Source: Stenotrophomonas maltophilia | Lineage (GTDB): Bacteria; Pseudomonadota; Gammaproteobacteria; Xanthomonadales; Xanthomonadaceae | Assembly: GCF_004920835.1 (NCBI RefSeq) | Contig: NZ_QFHO01000001.1 | Location: 273,678-337,677 of the forward strand | Direction: 5' to 3' | DNA: 64,000 bases | In this document: piece by piece, positions 36,294-44,268 of the stretch | Layout: every line of letters begins with the position of its first letter | Numbering within the stretch: the first letter of the stretch is position 1 | Made by a program: the position numbers and the translations under genes | The notes under the pieces: model-generated | The model's database searches: none | What the model saw: the letters and a program-made list of their open reading frames with translations, nothing else | Told to the model about the DNA's origin: nothing

Positions 36294-37486
36294 GAGGTCT
36301 CCTTCATCCGATACGCGGCGGCCAACGCGCACAGCAACAGCAGCAGCGCACCCACCAGCAGATAAGGCAGGCTGGGCCCACCGCGATACAACAGCGTGCC
36401 GAGCATCGGTCCGGCCACCATGCCCAGCCCCTGCGCGGCAGCAACGGTGCCGGCGGCAGCACCCTGCTCGTGTGCTTCCACCGCGTCGGCAGCCAGCGCC
36501 TGGAACGAGGGGAACACGAAACCCATGCCGAACGCGGCCAGCGCATAGGCTGCCGGCAACTGCCAGGCCTGCTGAACGCCGGCCACCGAAGCGAAGCCGA
36601 TGCCCGAAATCAATGCGCCCAGGATGATCCAGCGCCGCGGATGCACCTCCAGCTTCATCACCAGCGCCTGCGCCAGGATCAGGCCGACGCCGACCGCAGT
36701 GAGCGCGATACCCGCCATGCGTGCGCCCGCCGCTGCATCCAGGCCGAGGCGATCGATCGCGAAGAAGCCGACCGTCACCTGCGCGATGGTCACCGAGACC
36801 ATCGCAATGAACGCCGCCAGCTGTGGCAGGCGCAGGCGCGGGTCGAGACGGCTTATCGGATGGCGGCGTTGTGCAGAGGCGCTCTCCACTGGCGGTGTGG
36901 CCGGCAGCCGCCAGGCCAGCAATGCCAGCGCAAGCAGCGGCAACAATGCGGCCACATACAGCGCCAGTGACAGATTCGTATAGGCCAGCCAGCCAGCGGC
37001 CGCCGGCCCCAGCACCATCCCCAGCGCGTTGGCGCTGCCCAGGCGAGCGAGGAATTTGGCACGTTGGCCGGTCGGTGCCTTGTCGGCGATCAGCGCGGCA
37101 GCGGTAGGGGGCACGGCGGCGTAGAACAGGCCGATCAGGCCACGCGCGCCGACCAGCACCAGCACCGATACCAACACAGGCGGCACTGCCTGCAGGGCAA
37201 CGTCGATGAACACCGCCAGCGCGATGTAGACCAGGGTGTAGGCGCTCATCGCCAGCATCAGCACGCGCTTGCGGCCGACGCGGTCGCTGAGCTGGCCCCA
37301 GGGGCGCGCGGCCAGCATCCACAACACGCCGGCGGCGGTGACTGACAGGCCGGCATGCCACTCGGACAAACCGAGCATGCGAACCACCGGGCCGATCACG
37401 GCGACGAAGGACATCATCGCCATGGTGCCGATCAGGGCAGCCAACACCAGCGCCGGCAAGCCGGGAACGACGGGACGTGCGTGCAT
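36290..37486 (-). CDS. entS: MFS exporter of the siderophore operon (EntS-like)
   Basis: 398 residues with about twelve hydrophobic segments and the MFS loop motif GQLSDRVGRKRVLML between the second and third. The later loop RRWIILGALISGIGFAS and the C-terminal half are typical of drug/siderophore exporters. Its position as first gene of entS-C-E-B-B'-F-A indicates secretion of the catecholate, as for E. coli EntS. It overlaps entC by 4 bp. A Fur-like site lies about 105 bp upstream. Confidence 0.88.
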   Translation of the reverse strand: MHARPVVPGLPALVLAALIGTMAMMSFVAVIGPVVRMLGLSEWHAGLSVTAAGVLWMLAARPWGQLSDRVGRKRVLMLAMSAYTLVYIALAVFIDVALQAVPPVLVSVLVLVGARGLIGLFYAAVPPTAAALIADKAPTGQRAKFLARLGSANALGMVLGPAAAGWLAYTNLSLALYVAALLPLLALALLAWRLPATPPVESASAQRRHPISRLDPRLRLPQLAAFIAMVSVTIAQVTVGFFAIDRLGLDAAAGARMAGIALTAVGVGLILAQALVMKLEVHPRRWIILGALISGIGFASVAGVQQAWQLPAAYALAAFGMGFVFPSFQALAADAVEAHEQGAAAGTVAAAQGLGMVAGPMLGTLLYRGGPSLPYLLVGALLLLLCALAAAYRMKETS

Positions 37487-37591
37487 GGAACACCAGCCGT
37501 AACAGGAAAGGATGGCCGGGCGCGTCTACACGCCCCACCCGGCACCGACCCTGCTCAGGACCAGATGCCACCCTTAAATGATAACGGCTCG

Positions 37592-37606
37592 TATTTGCAT
37601 TTGATA
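37592..37606. promoter_or_regulatory. Fur-like site before the entS operon
   Basis: TATTTGCATTTGATA (minus strand TATCAAATGCAAATA) in an AT-rich patch unlike the surrounding high-GC DNA, between entS (start 37486) and the DUF3817 gene (end 37640). It shares its core with the site at 37990, and siderophore operons are normally Fur-repressed. The match to the classical 19-bp box is partial. Confidence 0.55.
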
Positions 37607-37639
37607 CCCATTCTCTTGAATGGGCATGCAACAGTGGGT

Positions 37640-37969
37640 TCAGCGCATTGCACGCAGGCCCAGCAGACCACGGCGCTTGAACCACCACTCCAGCGGCAGC
37701 GTGACCAGCGGCGGGATCGCTGCCAGCAAGGCCAGCGCGCTCGCCCACCATGGCCAGCGCAGGTGCACTGCCGCAAACAGGGTGACTGCCACATAGACCA
37801 GGAACGCCACGCCGTGCAGCGGCCCAAACAGCTTCACCAGCGCCACATTGGCCATCGGGCCGTACTTCATCCACATGCCGATGAGCAGGCCGGCCCAGGT
37901 CACAGCCTCGATGAAAGCGACTGCGGCGAACAGGCGTCCGGTCGGGTGCATGGGGGAACGTTCGGTCAC
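37640..37969 (-). CDS. DUF3817 membrane protein
   Basis: 109 residues with three membrane segments (RLFAAVAFIEAVTWAGLLIG, HGVAFLVYVAVTLFAAVHL, ALALLAAIPPLVTLPLEWW) and the typical KLFGPLHGVAF motif of DUF3817. I use the GTG at 37969 because GGAG lies 6 bp before it; ATGs at 37984 and 37951 are alternatives. Function unknown. A Fur-like palindrome is immediately upstream, so it may be an iron-regulated gene read ahead of the siderophore operon on the same strand. Confidence 0.78.
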   Translation of the reverse strand: MTERSPMHPTGRLFAAVAFIEAVTWAGLLIGMWMKYGPMANVALVKLFGPLHGVAFLVYVAVTLFAAVHLRWPWWASALALLAAIPPLVTLPLEWWFKRRGLLGLRAMR

Positions 37970-37989
37970 GCGGAGCTCCGGCATCGGGA

Positions 37990-38007
37990 TATCAAATGCG
38001 AATGATA
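37990..38007. promoter_or_regulatory. Fur-like palindrome before DUF3817 gene
   Basis: TATCAAATGCGAATGATA, an imperfect palindrome sharing TATCAAATGCRAAT with the site before entS. It lies 20 bp before the chosen DUF3817 start. The repetition of the same core in two places next to an iron operon supports a shared regulator, most likely Fur. Confidence 0.5.
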
Positions 38008-38037
38008 CGCAGATGCGGACGTTCCGGACACCGGCGG

Positions 38038-38060
38038 GTAGCGCCGGGCCATGCCCGTCG
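38038..38060 (+). repeat. SMAG/REP element
   Basis: GTAG then CGCCGGGC-CAT-GCCCGTCG with one mismatch in the stem, in the gap between the DUF3817 gene and the LLM oxidoreductase; it forms an inverted pair with the copy at 38085-38108. Confidence 0.7.
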
Positions 38061-38084
38061 CGCGCAGCGGGGCAGCGATATGGC

Positions 38085-38108
38085 GTGTCCACCCAGGTGG
38101 ACACCTAC
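38085..38108 (-). repeat. SMAG/REP element that supplies a stop codon
   Basis: GTGTCCACC-CA-GGTGGACAC followed by CTAC. The stem is a perfect 9 bp. The CTA at 38105-38107 is the TAG stop codon of the LLM oxidoreductase gene. Confidence 0.75.
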
Positions 38109-39040
38109 CGGAGCGTCTGCGGCAACACCTGCTCACCAATCTCGCGCAGCACTTCATCCATTGCCCGCCCGTTCTCGACCAGATTGAACATCACGTGCGC
38201 CACACCCTGCGCATGCACACGCAGCAGATAATCACGCAGGCCATCGCGGCCAACCTTCAGGCCCAACGGCAAGGGCTCGGGCGGCGCCTGCGGATCCGCC
38301 TGCAGGTCCAGCAGCATCGACTGCACGAAGGGTTTTGCCGATCCACCACGCTGCGCCAGCGCTTGCTGCCACAGGCCGATGCGCCCTTCCTGAGCGACCT
38401 CCTCGCGGTGATAGGTAGCCCAACCTTCGGCTTCGCGCGCGATCCACTGCAGGCTCTGCCGCGCGGTGCCCACCACCAGCATCGGAATGCGCGCGGACGG
38501 TGCCGGCAGCACCTCGAAGCCGCCGGTGGCATCCAGGACCTCAGCGCGCTCGTCGGTGTCGAGGGACAACGCGGCACGCAGTAGCGACCAGCGCTCACGG
38601 AACGTCGCCGCCCTGCCCTCCAGATCCTCACCGAACGCGGCGAATTCCTCCGGGCGGTCACCCGAACCCAGGCCGAGCACGAAACGCCCGTCGCTGATCC
38701 GGTCCAGGCTCAACGCGGACTTCGCGACCTGCAACGGCTGCCGCAGCGGCAACACAATGGCCGCGCTGCCGACCACGATGCGCTCGGTCGCTGCGGCAAG
38801 CATGCCCAGCCACAGGAACGGATCGTCCAGCGCGCTCGCTGTCGCATCCGGGCCCTGCGGCACCATCAACGGCACATCGCGCGCCCAAAGCGCGGCAAAG
38901 CCGAGATCGTCGGCCAGCCGCGCGATGCGCCGCGCTTCGCGTGGATCGGCCAGTCCATGTGCGGCGACAGGCGTCATCAGGCCCAGGCTGAGCCCTTGTT
39001 GCGGAAACAACGAAGCGTACGCGGGATTGAAATCACTCAT
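38105..39040 (-). CDS. LLM-class (luciferase-like) oxidoreductase
   Basis: 311 residues of the flavin-dependent luciferase-like monooxygenase superfamily: LSLGLMTPVAAHGLADP at the start, FAALWARDVPLM, ERIVVGSAAIVLPLRQPLQVAKSALSLDRISDGRF and VLGLGSGDRPEEFAAFG, the usual TIM-barrel landmarks for F420- or FMN-dependent enzymes. Substrate unknown. The stop TAG belongs to a REP element. It is divergent from the acetyltransferase gene with a 66-bp gap. Confidence 0.85.
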   Translation of the reverse strand: MSDFNPAYASLFPQQGLSLGLMTPVAAHGLADPREARRIARLADDLGFAALWARDVPLMVPQGPDATASALDDPFLWLGMLAAATERIVVGSAAIVLPLRQPLQVAKSALSLDRISDGRFVLGLGSGDRPEEFAAFGEDLEGRAATFRERWSLLRAALSLDTDERAEVLDATGGFEVLPAPSARIPMLVVGTARQSLQWIAREAEGWATYHREEVAQEGRIGLWQQALAQRGGSAKPFVQSMLLDLQADPQAPPEPLPLGLKVGRDGLRDYLLRVHAQGVAHVMFNLVENGRAMDEVLREIGEQVLPQTLR

Positions 39041-39106
39041 GCCCTCAGCTTAGCGTGCAGGCATGCGGCTGCGATGACGCGCCGCCCACCAAGGAAAGAA
39101 CGCTGC

Positions 39107-39556
39107 ATGCCGAAGATCCGCCCCGCCCACATCGACGACGTGCCTGCGATCAGTGCGCTGTGCATGGCCGCCTTCAACGAAGCCGTGGCGCCTTCGCTCA
39201 GCGCGGCCGGCATCGCCACATTCGGCAGCGTCGCCGCCGCCGATGCGTTCGCCGCGCGCCTGCAAGGTGACAACCACATCCTGGTGGCCGAGCAGGATGC
39301 GCGCGTGGTCGGCGTTGTTGAACTGAAAGAAGGCCGCCATCTGGCCATGCTGTTCGTCGACCCCGCCTGCCAGGGCCGGGGCATCGGCCATGCCTTGTTC
39401 GAGGCAGTGCTGCTGCGGGTGCGCGAGCCGGTGCTGACCGTGCGCGCCTCGCTCAACGCCGTGCCAGTCTATGAGCGCTACGGCTTCGTGCTGGACGGCG
39501 AGGTCGGCGAGTTCAACGGACTGGTGTACCAGCAGATGCTGCGGGCAGCGCCCTGA
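39107..39556 (+). CDS. GNAT-family acetyltransferase
   Basis: 149 residues with the GNAT fold: RPAHIDDVPAISALCMAAF at the start, VVGVVELKEGRHLAMLFVDPACQGRGIGHALFEA containing the acetyl-CoA loop QGRGIG, and the end NAVPVYERYGFVLDGE. Substrate unknown. The ATG is preceded by AAGGAAAG. No partner gene in an operon is apparent. Confidence 0.88.
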   Translation: MPKIRPAHIDDVPAISALCMAAFNEAVAPSLSAAGIATFGSVAAADAFAARLQGDNHILVAEQDARVVGVVELKEGRHLAMLFVDPACQGRGIGHALFEAVLLRVREPVLTVRASLNAVPVYERYGFVLDGEVGEFNGLVYQQMLRAAP

Positions 39557-39703
39557 CGGCATCCGCCGGGCACGGTCCGTCGCTACCTGGCAGTGCAATA
39601 AAGGCGTCATGCCCTCGCGCATGCCCGTCATAAGCAAACTGCATCAGTCAGCGGCCCGGTCGTTCCTACAATGGTCCATCACCCTGTCCTTCGAGATGTG
39701 CCG

Positions 39704-41215
39704 ATGCGCGTCGCGCTTTCCATGTTGCTGCTGGCTTCGGCGCTGAGCGCCTGCTCCCCGGCCCCGGTGTCCACCGCCAACTCCGCCGAGGCGCCCGCGC
39801 CGGCCACTGCCATTGCCTGGCGCCAGGGCGACGTCGACGACGCCTTTGCCGAAGCCGCCGACAGCGGCAAGCCGGTGCTGCTGTACTGGGGTGCGGTCTG
39901 GTGCCCGCCATGCAACCAGCTCAAGGCCGGCCTGTTCAAGGACCCGGCCTTCATCGCGTTGACCAGCAAGTTCGTTCCCGTCTACCTGGATGGCGACGAG
40001 GAAGGTGCGCAGGCCTGGGGCGAACGCTTCGGCGTGCGCGGCTACCCGACCCTGATCGTGCTCGACCCACAACGCAACGAGATCACCCGCGTCGCCGGTG
40101 GCAACGATGCCGCCCAACTGACCCGCGCCCTGACAGTGGCGGCGGGCCGCCGCAGTGCGGTTGCCGCCACGCTGGCCACCGCCCTGGCCACACCGGACAG
40201 GTTGGCGGCGGAAGACTGGCAGGTGCTGGGCGACTACGGTTGGGAGGTGGATGCCAACCGCCTGGCCGGTGAGCGCAAGAGTGAAGACGTTCTTCGCCAG
40301 CTGTCCAGGTCCGCACCGGATGCGGCCCTGCAACACCGCTTCGCGCTGCTGGCGCTGGCCACCACCGACACGCCCAGCGCGGCACCCACCGAAGTGCGCG
40401 AGCTGCTGCAGGCAGTATTGGCACAGCCTGTCGAAGTGCGCCGCAACCGCGAGCTGCTGGGCTATGCAGGCGCCAAGCTGGTGAAGCAGGCCAGCGCAGG
40501 GCCGGCCACGTCCACCACCCTGGGCCAGCAATTGCTGGTGGCATTGGAACGCGCCGACGCCGAGCGTGGTGACCGCGCCGACGATGCCCTGTCGCGGGCC
40601 CTGACCGAAGTTTCGCTGGTCCGCCAGCAGCAGCCGAAGGGCGCGCTTCCGGCGGCGCTGGTGGAGCGGGTCAAGCAACGCACGGCCGCCGCCGATGCCG
40701 CCGCCACCGATGCCCATGCGCGCCAGGCCACGATCAGCAGCGCAGTCTATGCACTGCGCGAGGTCGGCGATGATGCCGGTGCCGAGGCGCTGCTGCTGGC
40801 CGAGCTGAAGCGCAGCGAGCAGCCGTACTACTACATGCCCGAGCTGGCTGAACTGGCGGAGCAGCGCGGCGACACCGCCGGCGCGCTGGAGTGGCTGAAG
40901 CGTGCCTACGATGGCGCGCAGGGCCCGGCGACCCGTGTGCAGTGGGGCGTGCTGTACGTGGAAGGCCTGCTGCGGCTGGCCCCGGACGATGCGCCACGCA
41001 TCGAGCAGGCGACCGCCTCATTGATCGCCGAGCTGGAGGCGCAGCCTTCGGGCTACCACCAGCGCACCCGCCAGCGCTTCGAGCGCCTGGCCGGGCAGTT
41101 GAAGGCGTGGAGCGGCAAGCACCAGGGCGCGGAGACACTGGCGCGACTGCAGCAGCGGATGCAGCAGGCGTGCGGCGAGCAGGTGGATGGTGCATGCAAG
41201 GATTGGTTGAGTTGA
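39704..41215 (+). CDS. Thioredoxin-TPR lipoprotein
   Basis: 503 residues. Lipobox ending SALSAC (Cys17), then a thioredoxin domain with CPPC in YWGAVWCPPCNQLK (Cys67 and Cys70) and the cis-Pro region GVRGYPTLIVLD. A long helical C-terminal part (about 180-500), rich in Ala/Leu/Glu with repeat-like blocks (YALREVGDDAGAEALLLAEL, AEQRGDTAGALEWLKRAYDG), suggests TPR-like repeats. Predicted to be a membrane-anchored periplasmic thiol oxidoreductase. The start MRVAL is chosen over an in-frame ATG eleven codons upstream because it begins the signal peptide. A terminator follows. Confidence 0.82.
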   Translation: MRVALSMLLLASALSACSPAPVSTANSAEAPAPATAIAWRQGDVDDAFAEAADSGKPVLLYWGAVWCPPCNQLKAGLFKDPAFIALTSKFVPVYLDGDEEGAQAWGERFGVRGYPTLIVLDPQRNEITRVAGGNDAAQLTRALTVAAGRRSAVAATLATALATPDRLAAEDWQVLGDYGWEVDANRLAGERKSEDVLRQLSRSAPDAALQHRFALLALATTDTPSAAPTEVRELLQAVLAQPVEVRRNRELLGYAGAKLVKQASAGPATSTTLGQQLLVALERADAERGDRADDALSRALTEVSLVRQQQPKGALPAALVERVKQRTAAADAAATDAHARQATISSAVYALREVGDDAGAEALLLAELKRSEQPYYYMPELAELAEQRGDTAGALEWLKRAYDGAQGPATRVQWGVLYVEGLLRLAPDDAPRIEQATASLIAELEAQPSGYHQRTRQRFERLAGQLKAWSGKHQGAETLARLQQRMQQACGEQVDGACKDWLS

Positions 41216-41223
41216 GTTGATGA

Positions 41224-41258
41224 AAGCGCTGGCGGCTGGTTCACCTGCCGGCGCTTTT
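41224..41258 (+). terminator. Rho-independent terminator after the thioredoxin-TPR gene
   Basis: Stem AAGCGCTGGC (41224-41233) with GCCGGCGCTT (41247-41256), one G-T pair, loop of 13, then TTGTT. It lies 9 bp after the stop codon. Confidence 0.7.
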
Positions 41259-41328
41259 GTTGATACGTGCGGGAGGGGGCGGGGGCAGTACATCAGCACG
41301 CCGGTGAGCGTTCGAAAAGCGGGTTCTG

Positions 41329-41391
41329 GTAGTGCCGGCCGCTGGCCGGCAACCCGACCTTCACTGATTGCCGGCCAGCGGCCGGCACTAC
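41329..41391. repeat. Inverted pair of SMAG/REP elements
   Basis: GTAG (41329-41332) then TGCCGGCC-GCT-GGCCGGCA; then its inverted copy TGCCGGCC-AGC-GGCCGGCA ending CTAC at 41391. It lies in the 350-bp gap before sodA and is about 100 bp before the candidate promoter of that gene. Confidence 0.82.
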
Positions 41392-41486
41392 CACGTCGCT
41401 CCTGCGCTTGCCTTTGACGCCGTCTCCGCACCTGCAACACGGAATGAATCAAGGCGCCGTCAGCGCACCCATTTCAATCCCGCCCC

Positions 41487-41517
41487 TTGACCTAAACCAA
41501 TGTTGAGGTGCGATAAC
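41487..41517 (+). promoter_or_regulatory. Candidate sodA promoter with FNR-like site
   Basis: TTGACC at 41487-41492 and GATAAC at 41512-41517 (19-bp spacer, slightly long) are the best promoter in the gap. The same place also reads TTGACCTAAACCAA (41487-41500), eight of ten bases of an FNR/Anr-type site, which may be chance. The sodA ATG is at 41566. Confidence 0.35.
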
Positions 41518-41565
41518 GATCTCCCCACGGCCAGCCACCTGGCCTTCCCCACGGAGATTGCTTCG

Positions 41566-42195
41566 ATGTCGTACTCGCTTCCCCCGCTCCCCTATGCCTA
41601 CGACGCCCTCGAGCCGCACTTCGATGCGCGCACGATGGAGATCCACCACAGCAAGCACCATCAGACCTACGTCAACAACCTCAATGCCGCCCTCGAGCAG
41701 GCCGGCCTTGCCGAACAGCCGGTCGAGGCGCTGATCGCCAACATCGATGCCGTGCCCGAGGCGCAGCGTGGCGCGGTCCGCAACAACGGAGGTGGCCATG
41801 CCAACCACAGCCTGTTCTGGACCGTACTCAGCGCCAACGGTGGTGCACCCGATGATGAACTGGCCGCCGCCATCGACCGCGACCTCGGCGGCTTCGACGC
41901 CTTCAAGGATGCCTTCACCAAGGCCGCGCAGACCCGCTTCGGCAGTGGCTGGGCCTGGCTGACCAGTGATCGCGACGGCCGCCTGAAGGTTGAAAGCAGC
42001 GCCAACCAGGACAGCCCTTTGATGGGCGCTACGGTCGGCCTGTCCGGCAATACCCCGATCCTGGCGCTGGACGTCTGGGAGCACGCCTACTATCTGCACT
42101 ACCAGAACCGTCGCCCGGACTACATCGGTGCGTTCTTCAACATCATCAACTGGGCCGAAGTCGGCCGGCGCTACCGCCAGGCCCAGGCCTCATGA
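41566..42195 (+). CDS. sodA: Superoxide dismutase (manganese type)
   Basis: 209 residues. Metal ligands are visible at His27 ([13 protein letters not shown]), His81 ([13 protein letters not shown]), Asp169 and His173 ([15 protein letters not shown]). Gln148 in [11 protein letters not shown] and the HANHSLFW context point to the Mn-type, not the Fe-type. The gene overlaps a flavin reductase gene by 4 bp. The candidate manganese regulon downstream at 46-51 kb is consistent with a Mn-dependent enzyme, but this link is inference. Confidence 0.92.
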   Translation: MSYSLPPLPYAYDALEPHFDARTMEIHHSKHHQTYVNNLNAALEQAGLAEQPVEALIANIDAVPEAQRGAVRNNGGGHANHSLFWTVLSANGGAPDDELAAAIDRDLGGFDAFKDAFTKAAQTRFGSGWAWLTSDRDGRLKVESSANQDSPLMGATVGLSGNTPILALDVWEHAYYLHYQNRRPDYIGAFFNIINWAEVGRRYRQAQAS

Positions 42196-42767
42196 GCGGC
42201 GAGACACTGCCGTACGCCGGGCCGTGGGCGGGGGTCTTCCCCGCCCCGGCCCCGGTGCCGTCGGTCGAGATGCCGCCGCGGGCACTGCGTCGGCTGCTCG
42301 GCCACTTTCCTACCGGCGTGGCCATCGTCTGCGCGCGCGATGCGCAGGGCAAGCCCATCGGCCTGACCATCAATTCGTTCGTGCCGGTGTCATTGCAGCC
42401 GCCACTGGTGCTGTGGAACCTGGCGTTGCACGCGCAGAGCCTGTCCGCCTTCCAGCGCGCCACCCGCTTTGCGATCAGCGTGCTGGCGGCCGACCAGGAA
42501 GCACTGGCCCGGCGCTTTGCCGATCCGCAGGTACGCAACCGCTTCGACGGTCTGGCATTGCTGGATGACGAAGAGGACGCCCCACCGTGCATCGCCGGTG
42601 CGGTAGCGCACCTCACCTGTACCCGCCACGCGCAGTGGCCGGTCGGCGATCACCTGCTGCTGGCTGGCCGCATCATCGAGGTACACGAGAATGGTGGTGC
42701 GCCGCTGCTGTTCCATCGGGGCCGCTTCCAGCCGGGACCGGCCGAGCTGCTGGTGGAGGTGCGCTGA
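42192..42767 (+). CDS. Flavin reductase-like FMN-binding protein
   Basis: 191 residues of the flavin reductase (RutF/HpaC-like) family: [40 protein letters not shown] and [23 protein letters not shown] are the usual FMN-binding pattern. It could supply reduced flavin or act as a nitroreductase-like protein. It overlaps sodA by 4 bp, so it is probably in the same transcript. Partner enzyme unknown. Confidence 0.85.
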   Translation: MSGETLPYAGPWAGVFPAPAPVPSVEMPPRALRRLLGHFPTGVAIVCARDAQGKPIGLTINSFVPVSLQPPLVLWNLALHAQSLSAFQRATRFAISVLAADQEALARRFADPQVRNRFDGLALLDDEEDAPPCIAGAVAHLTCTRHAQWPVGDHLLLAGRIIEVHENGGAPLLFHRGRFQPGPAELLVEVR

Positions 42768-43102
42768 TGAACATCGAGGCTCTGGAATGCATGCTCGCCA
42801 CCGGCAAGGACGGCGCGCTGCTGCGCTTCGGCCTGGGCAAGGGCTGGCTGGATGCCGGCAACCCGGTGCGTGCGGCGACTCATCTGGGCCGCTGTGTGGT
42901 GCTTGATCCGCAGTACTCGGCGGCCTGGAAGCTGCTTGGCAAAGCCTGGCTGGCCAGTGGCCAACCGCAGGCGGCGCGCGAAGCATGGCAACGCGGCTTG
43001 AGCGTGGCCGGCAGCAAGGGCGACCAGCAGGCACGCAAGGAAATGCAGGTGTTCCTGCGGCGCCTGGACCGCGATCAAGCGGCCCTGGCAAAAACGGGCT
43101 GA
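42767..43102 (+). CDS. Small TPR protein
   Basis: 111 residues with at least two tetratricopeptide units (GLGKGWLDAGNPVRAATHLGRCVVLDP and AWKLLGKAWLASGQPQAAREAWQRGLSVA). The TGATG overlap with the flavin reductase gene puts it in the sodA operon. The last bases lie in a terminator stem shared with the convergent desaturase gene. Confidence 0.78.
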   Translation: MNIEALECMLATGKDGALLRFGLGKGWLDAGNPVRAATHLGRCVVLDPQYSAAWKLLGKAWLASGQPQAAREAWQRGLSVAGSKGDQQARKEMQVFLRRLDRDQAALAKTG

Positions 43103-43115
43103 GTTGATCAGCCCG
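43091..43115 (-). terminator. Terminator between convergent genes
   Basis: Read on the minus strand: CGGGCTGA, loop TCAAC, TCAGCCCG, then TTTTTGCC. The 8-bp stem with a T5 tail is a good rho-independent terminator for the desaturase operon and contains its stop codon; on the plus strand it also lies at the end of the TPR gene. Confidence 0.7.
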
Positions 43116-44256
43116 CGTTGGCCGATGCCGGTGCGGACATGATGTCCGACATCGGCAGGCGGCGCGGCTTGCTCGGGAACGCGTGGCGCAGGATGCGCCA
43201 GACCACCTGGCCGAACTGGCGCGGCAGCGAACCGTTGTTGTAGTGCTGGCCGTAACGGCGGCAGATGTCCTTCACTTCCTTGGCGATGGCCGCATAGCGG
43301 TTGGCCGGCAGGTCGGGGTAGAAGTGGTGCTCGATCTGGTGGCTGAGGTTGCCCGAGAGCACGTTGATCAGGAAGCCGCCGCTGATATTGGAAGAACCGC
43401 GCAGCTGGCGCAGGTACCAATGGCCGCGCGACTCATTGCGCAGGCACTCCTTCGGGAAGGTTTCCGACTCGGCAGTGAAGTGGCCGCAGAAGATGATCAC
43501 GTAGGTCCAGATGTTGCGCAGGCCGTTGGCCACCATGTTGCCCAGCATCACGGTGAGGAAGAACGGGCCGGCCAGCAGCGGGAAGAACACGTAGTCCTTC
43601 AGCACCTGACGGGCCATTTTCCGCGCCACCGGGCGGGTCTGCATCCACATCGCACGGCCACTGATGCGGCCCTTCAGCCAACGACCCAGGCGCAGGTCCT
43701 GCGCGGCCACGCCCCACTGGAACAGCAGCGCGAAGATCGGCGCGATGATCGGCTGCAGCAGGTAGAACGGCTTCCAGCGCTGTTCCGGGAAGATGCGCAG
43801 CAGGCCGTAGCCGATGTCATCGTCCATGCCACGCACGTTGGTGTAGGTGTGGTGGCGGAAATTGTGGGTCTTGCGCCAGTTGTCGGCGGTGGCAACGATG
43901 TCCCACTCGTAGGTGTTGCCGTTGAGCTTGGGGTCGCCGGTCCAGTCGAACTGGCCGTGCATGACGTTGTGGCCCAGCTCCATGTTCTCCAGGATCTTCG
44001 ACAGCGCCAGCAGCAGCGTGCCAGTGATCGCGGCCGGCCACAGCAGCGGCATCCAGAACAACGGCGAGAACGCCGCCAGGAACAGCAGGCCACGGCCACC
44101 CACGCCAAACCAGCGCACTGCGGCGGCCACGCGGCGGATGTAGCGGGTATCGGAAGCGCCAAGGCTGCCGATCACGCGGTCGCGGATCGCATCGAGTTCC
44201 TGGCCGAAGGCTTGCATCTCGGTGGTGCTCAGAGCACGGTCGGTAGCGCGGGTCAT
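43108..44256 (-). CDS. Membrane fatty-acid desaturase (DesB-like)
   Basis: 382 residues with the three histidine boxes of membrane di-iron desaturases: HNVMHG, HNFRHHTYTN and QIEHHFYP, with hydrophobic segments between. Likely a delta-9 acyl desaturase. In Pseudomonas aeruginosa desB-desC with the repressor DesT has the same order: desaturase, ferredoxin-reductase-type oxidoreductase, TetR repressor. Here the two enzymes are on the minus strand and the repressor divergent, with a palindrome in the gap. A terminator covers the stop. Confidence 0.88.
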   Translation of the reverse strand: MTRATDRALSTTEMQAFGQELDAIRDRVIGSLGASDTRYIRRVAAAVRWFGVGGRGLLFLAAFSPLFWMPLLWPAAITGTLLLALSKILENMELGHNVMHGQFDWTGDPKLNGNTYEWDIVATADNWRKTHNFRHHTYTNVRGMDDDIGYGLLRIFPEQRWKPFYLLQPIIAPIFALLFQWGVAAQDLRLGRWLKGRISGRAMWMQTRPVARKMARQVLKDYVFFPLLAGPFFLTVMLGNMVANGLRNIWTYVIIFCGHFTAESETFPKECLRNESRGHWYLRQLRGSSNISGGFLINVLSGNLSHQIEHHFYPDLPANRYAAIAKEVKDICRRYGQHYNNGSLPRQFGQVVWRILRHAFPSKPRRLPMSDIMSAPASANAG

Positions 44257-44268
44257 GGCAACGGGTCC

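Noticed and set aside
41487..41500. FNR control of sodA
   Set aside because: The eight-of-ten match overlaps a likely -35 element and is not convincing as an independent site; kept only as a note in the promoter entry.
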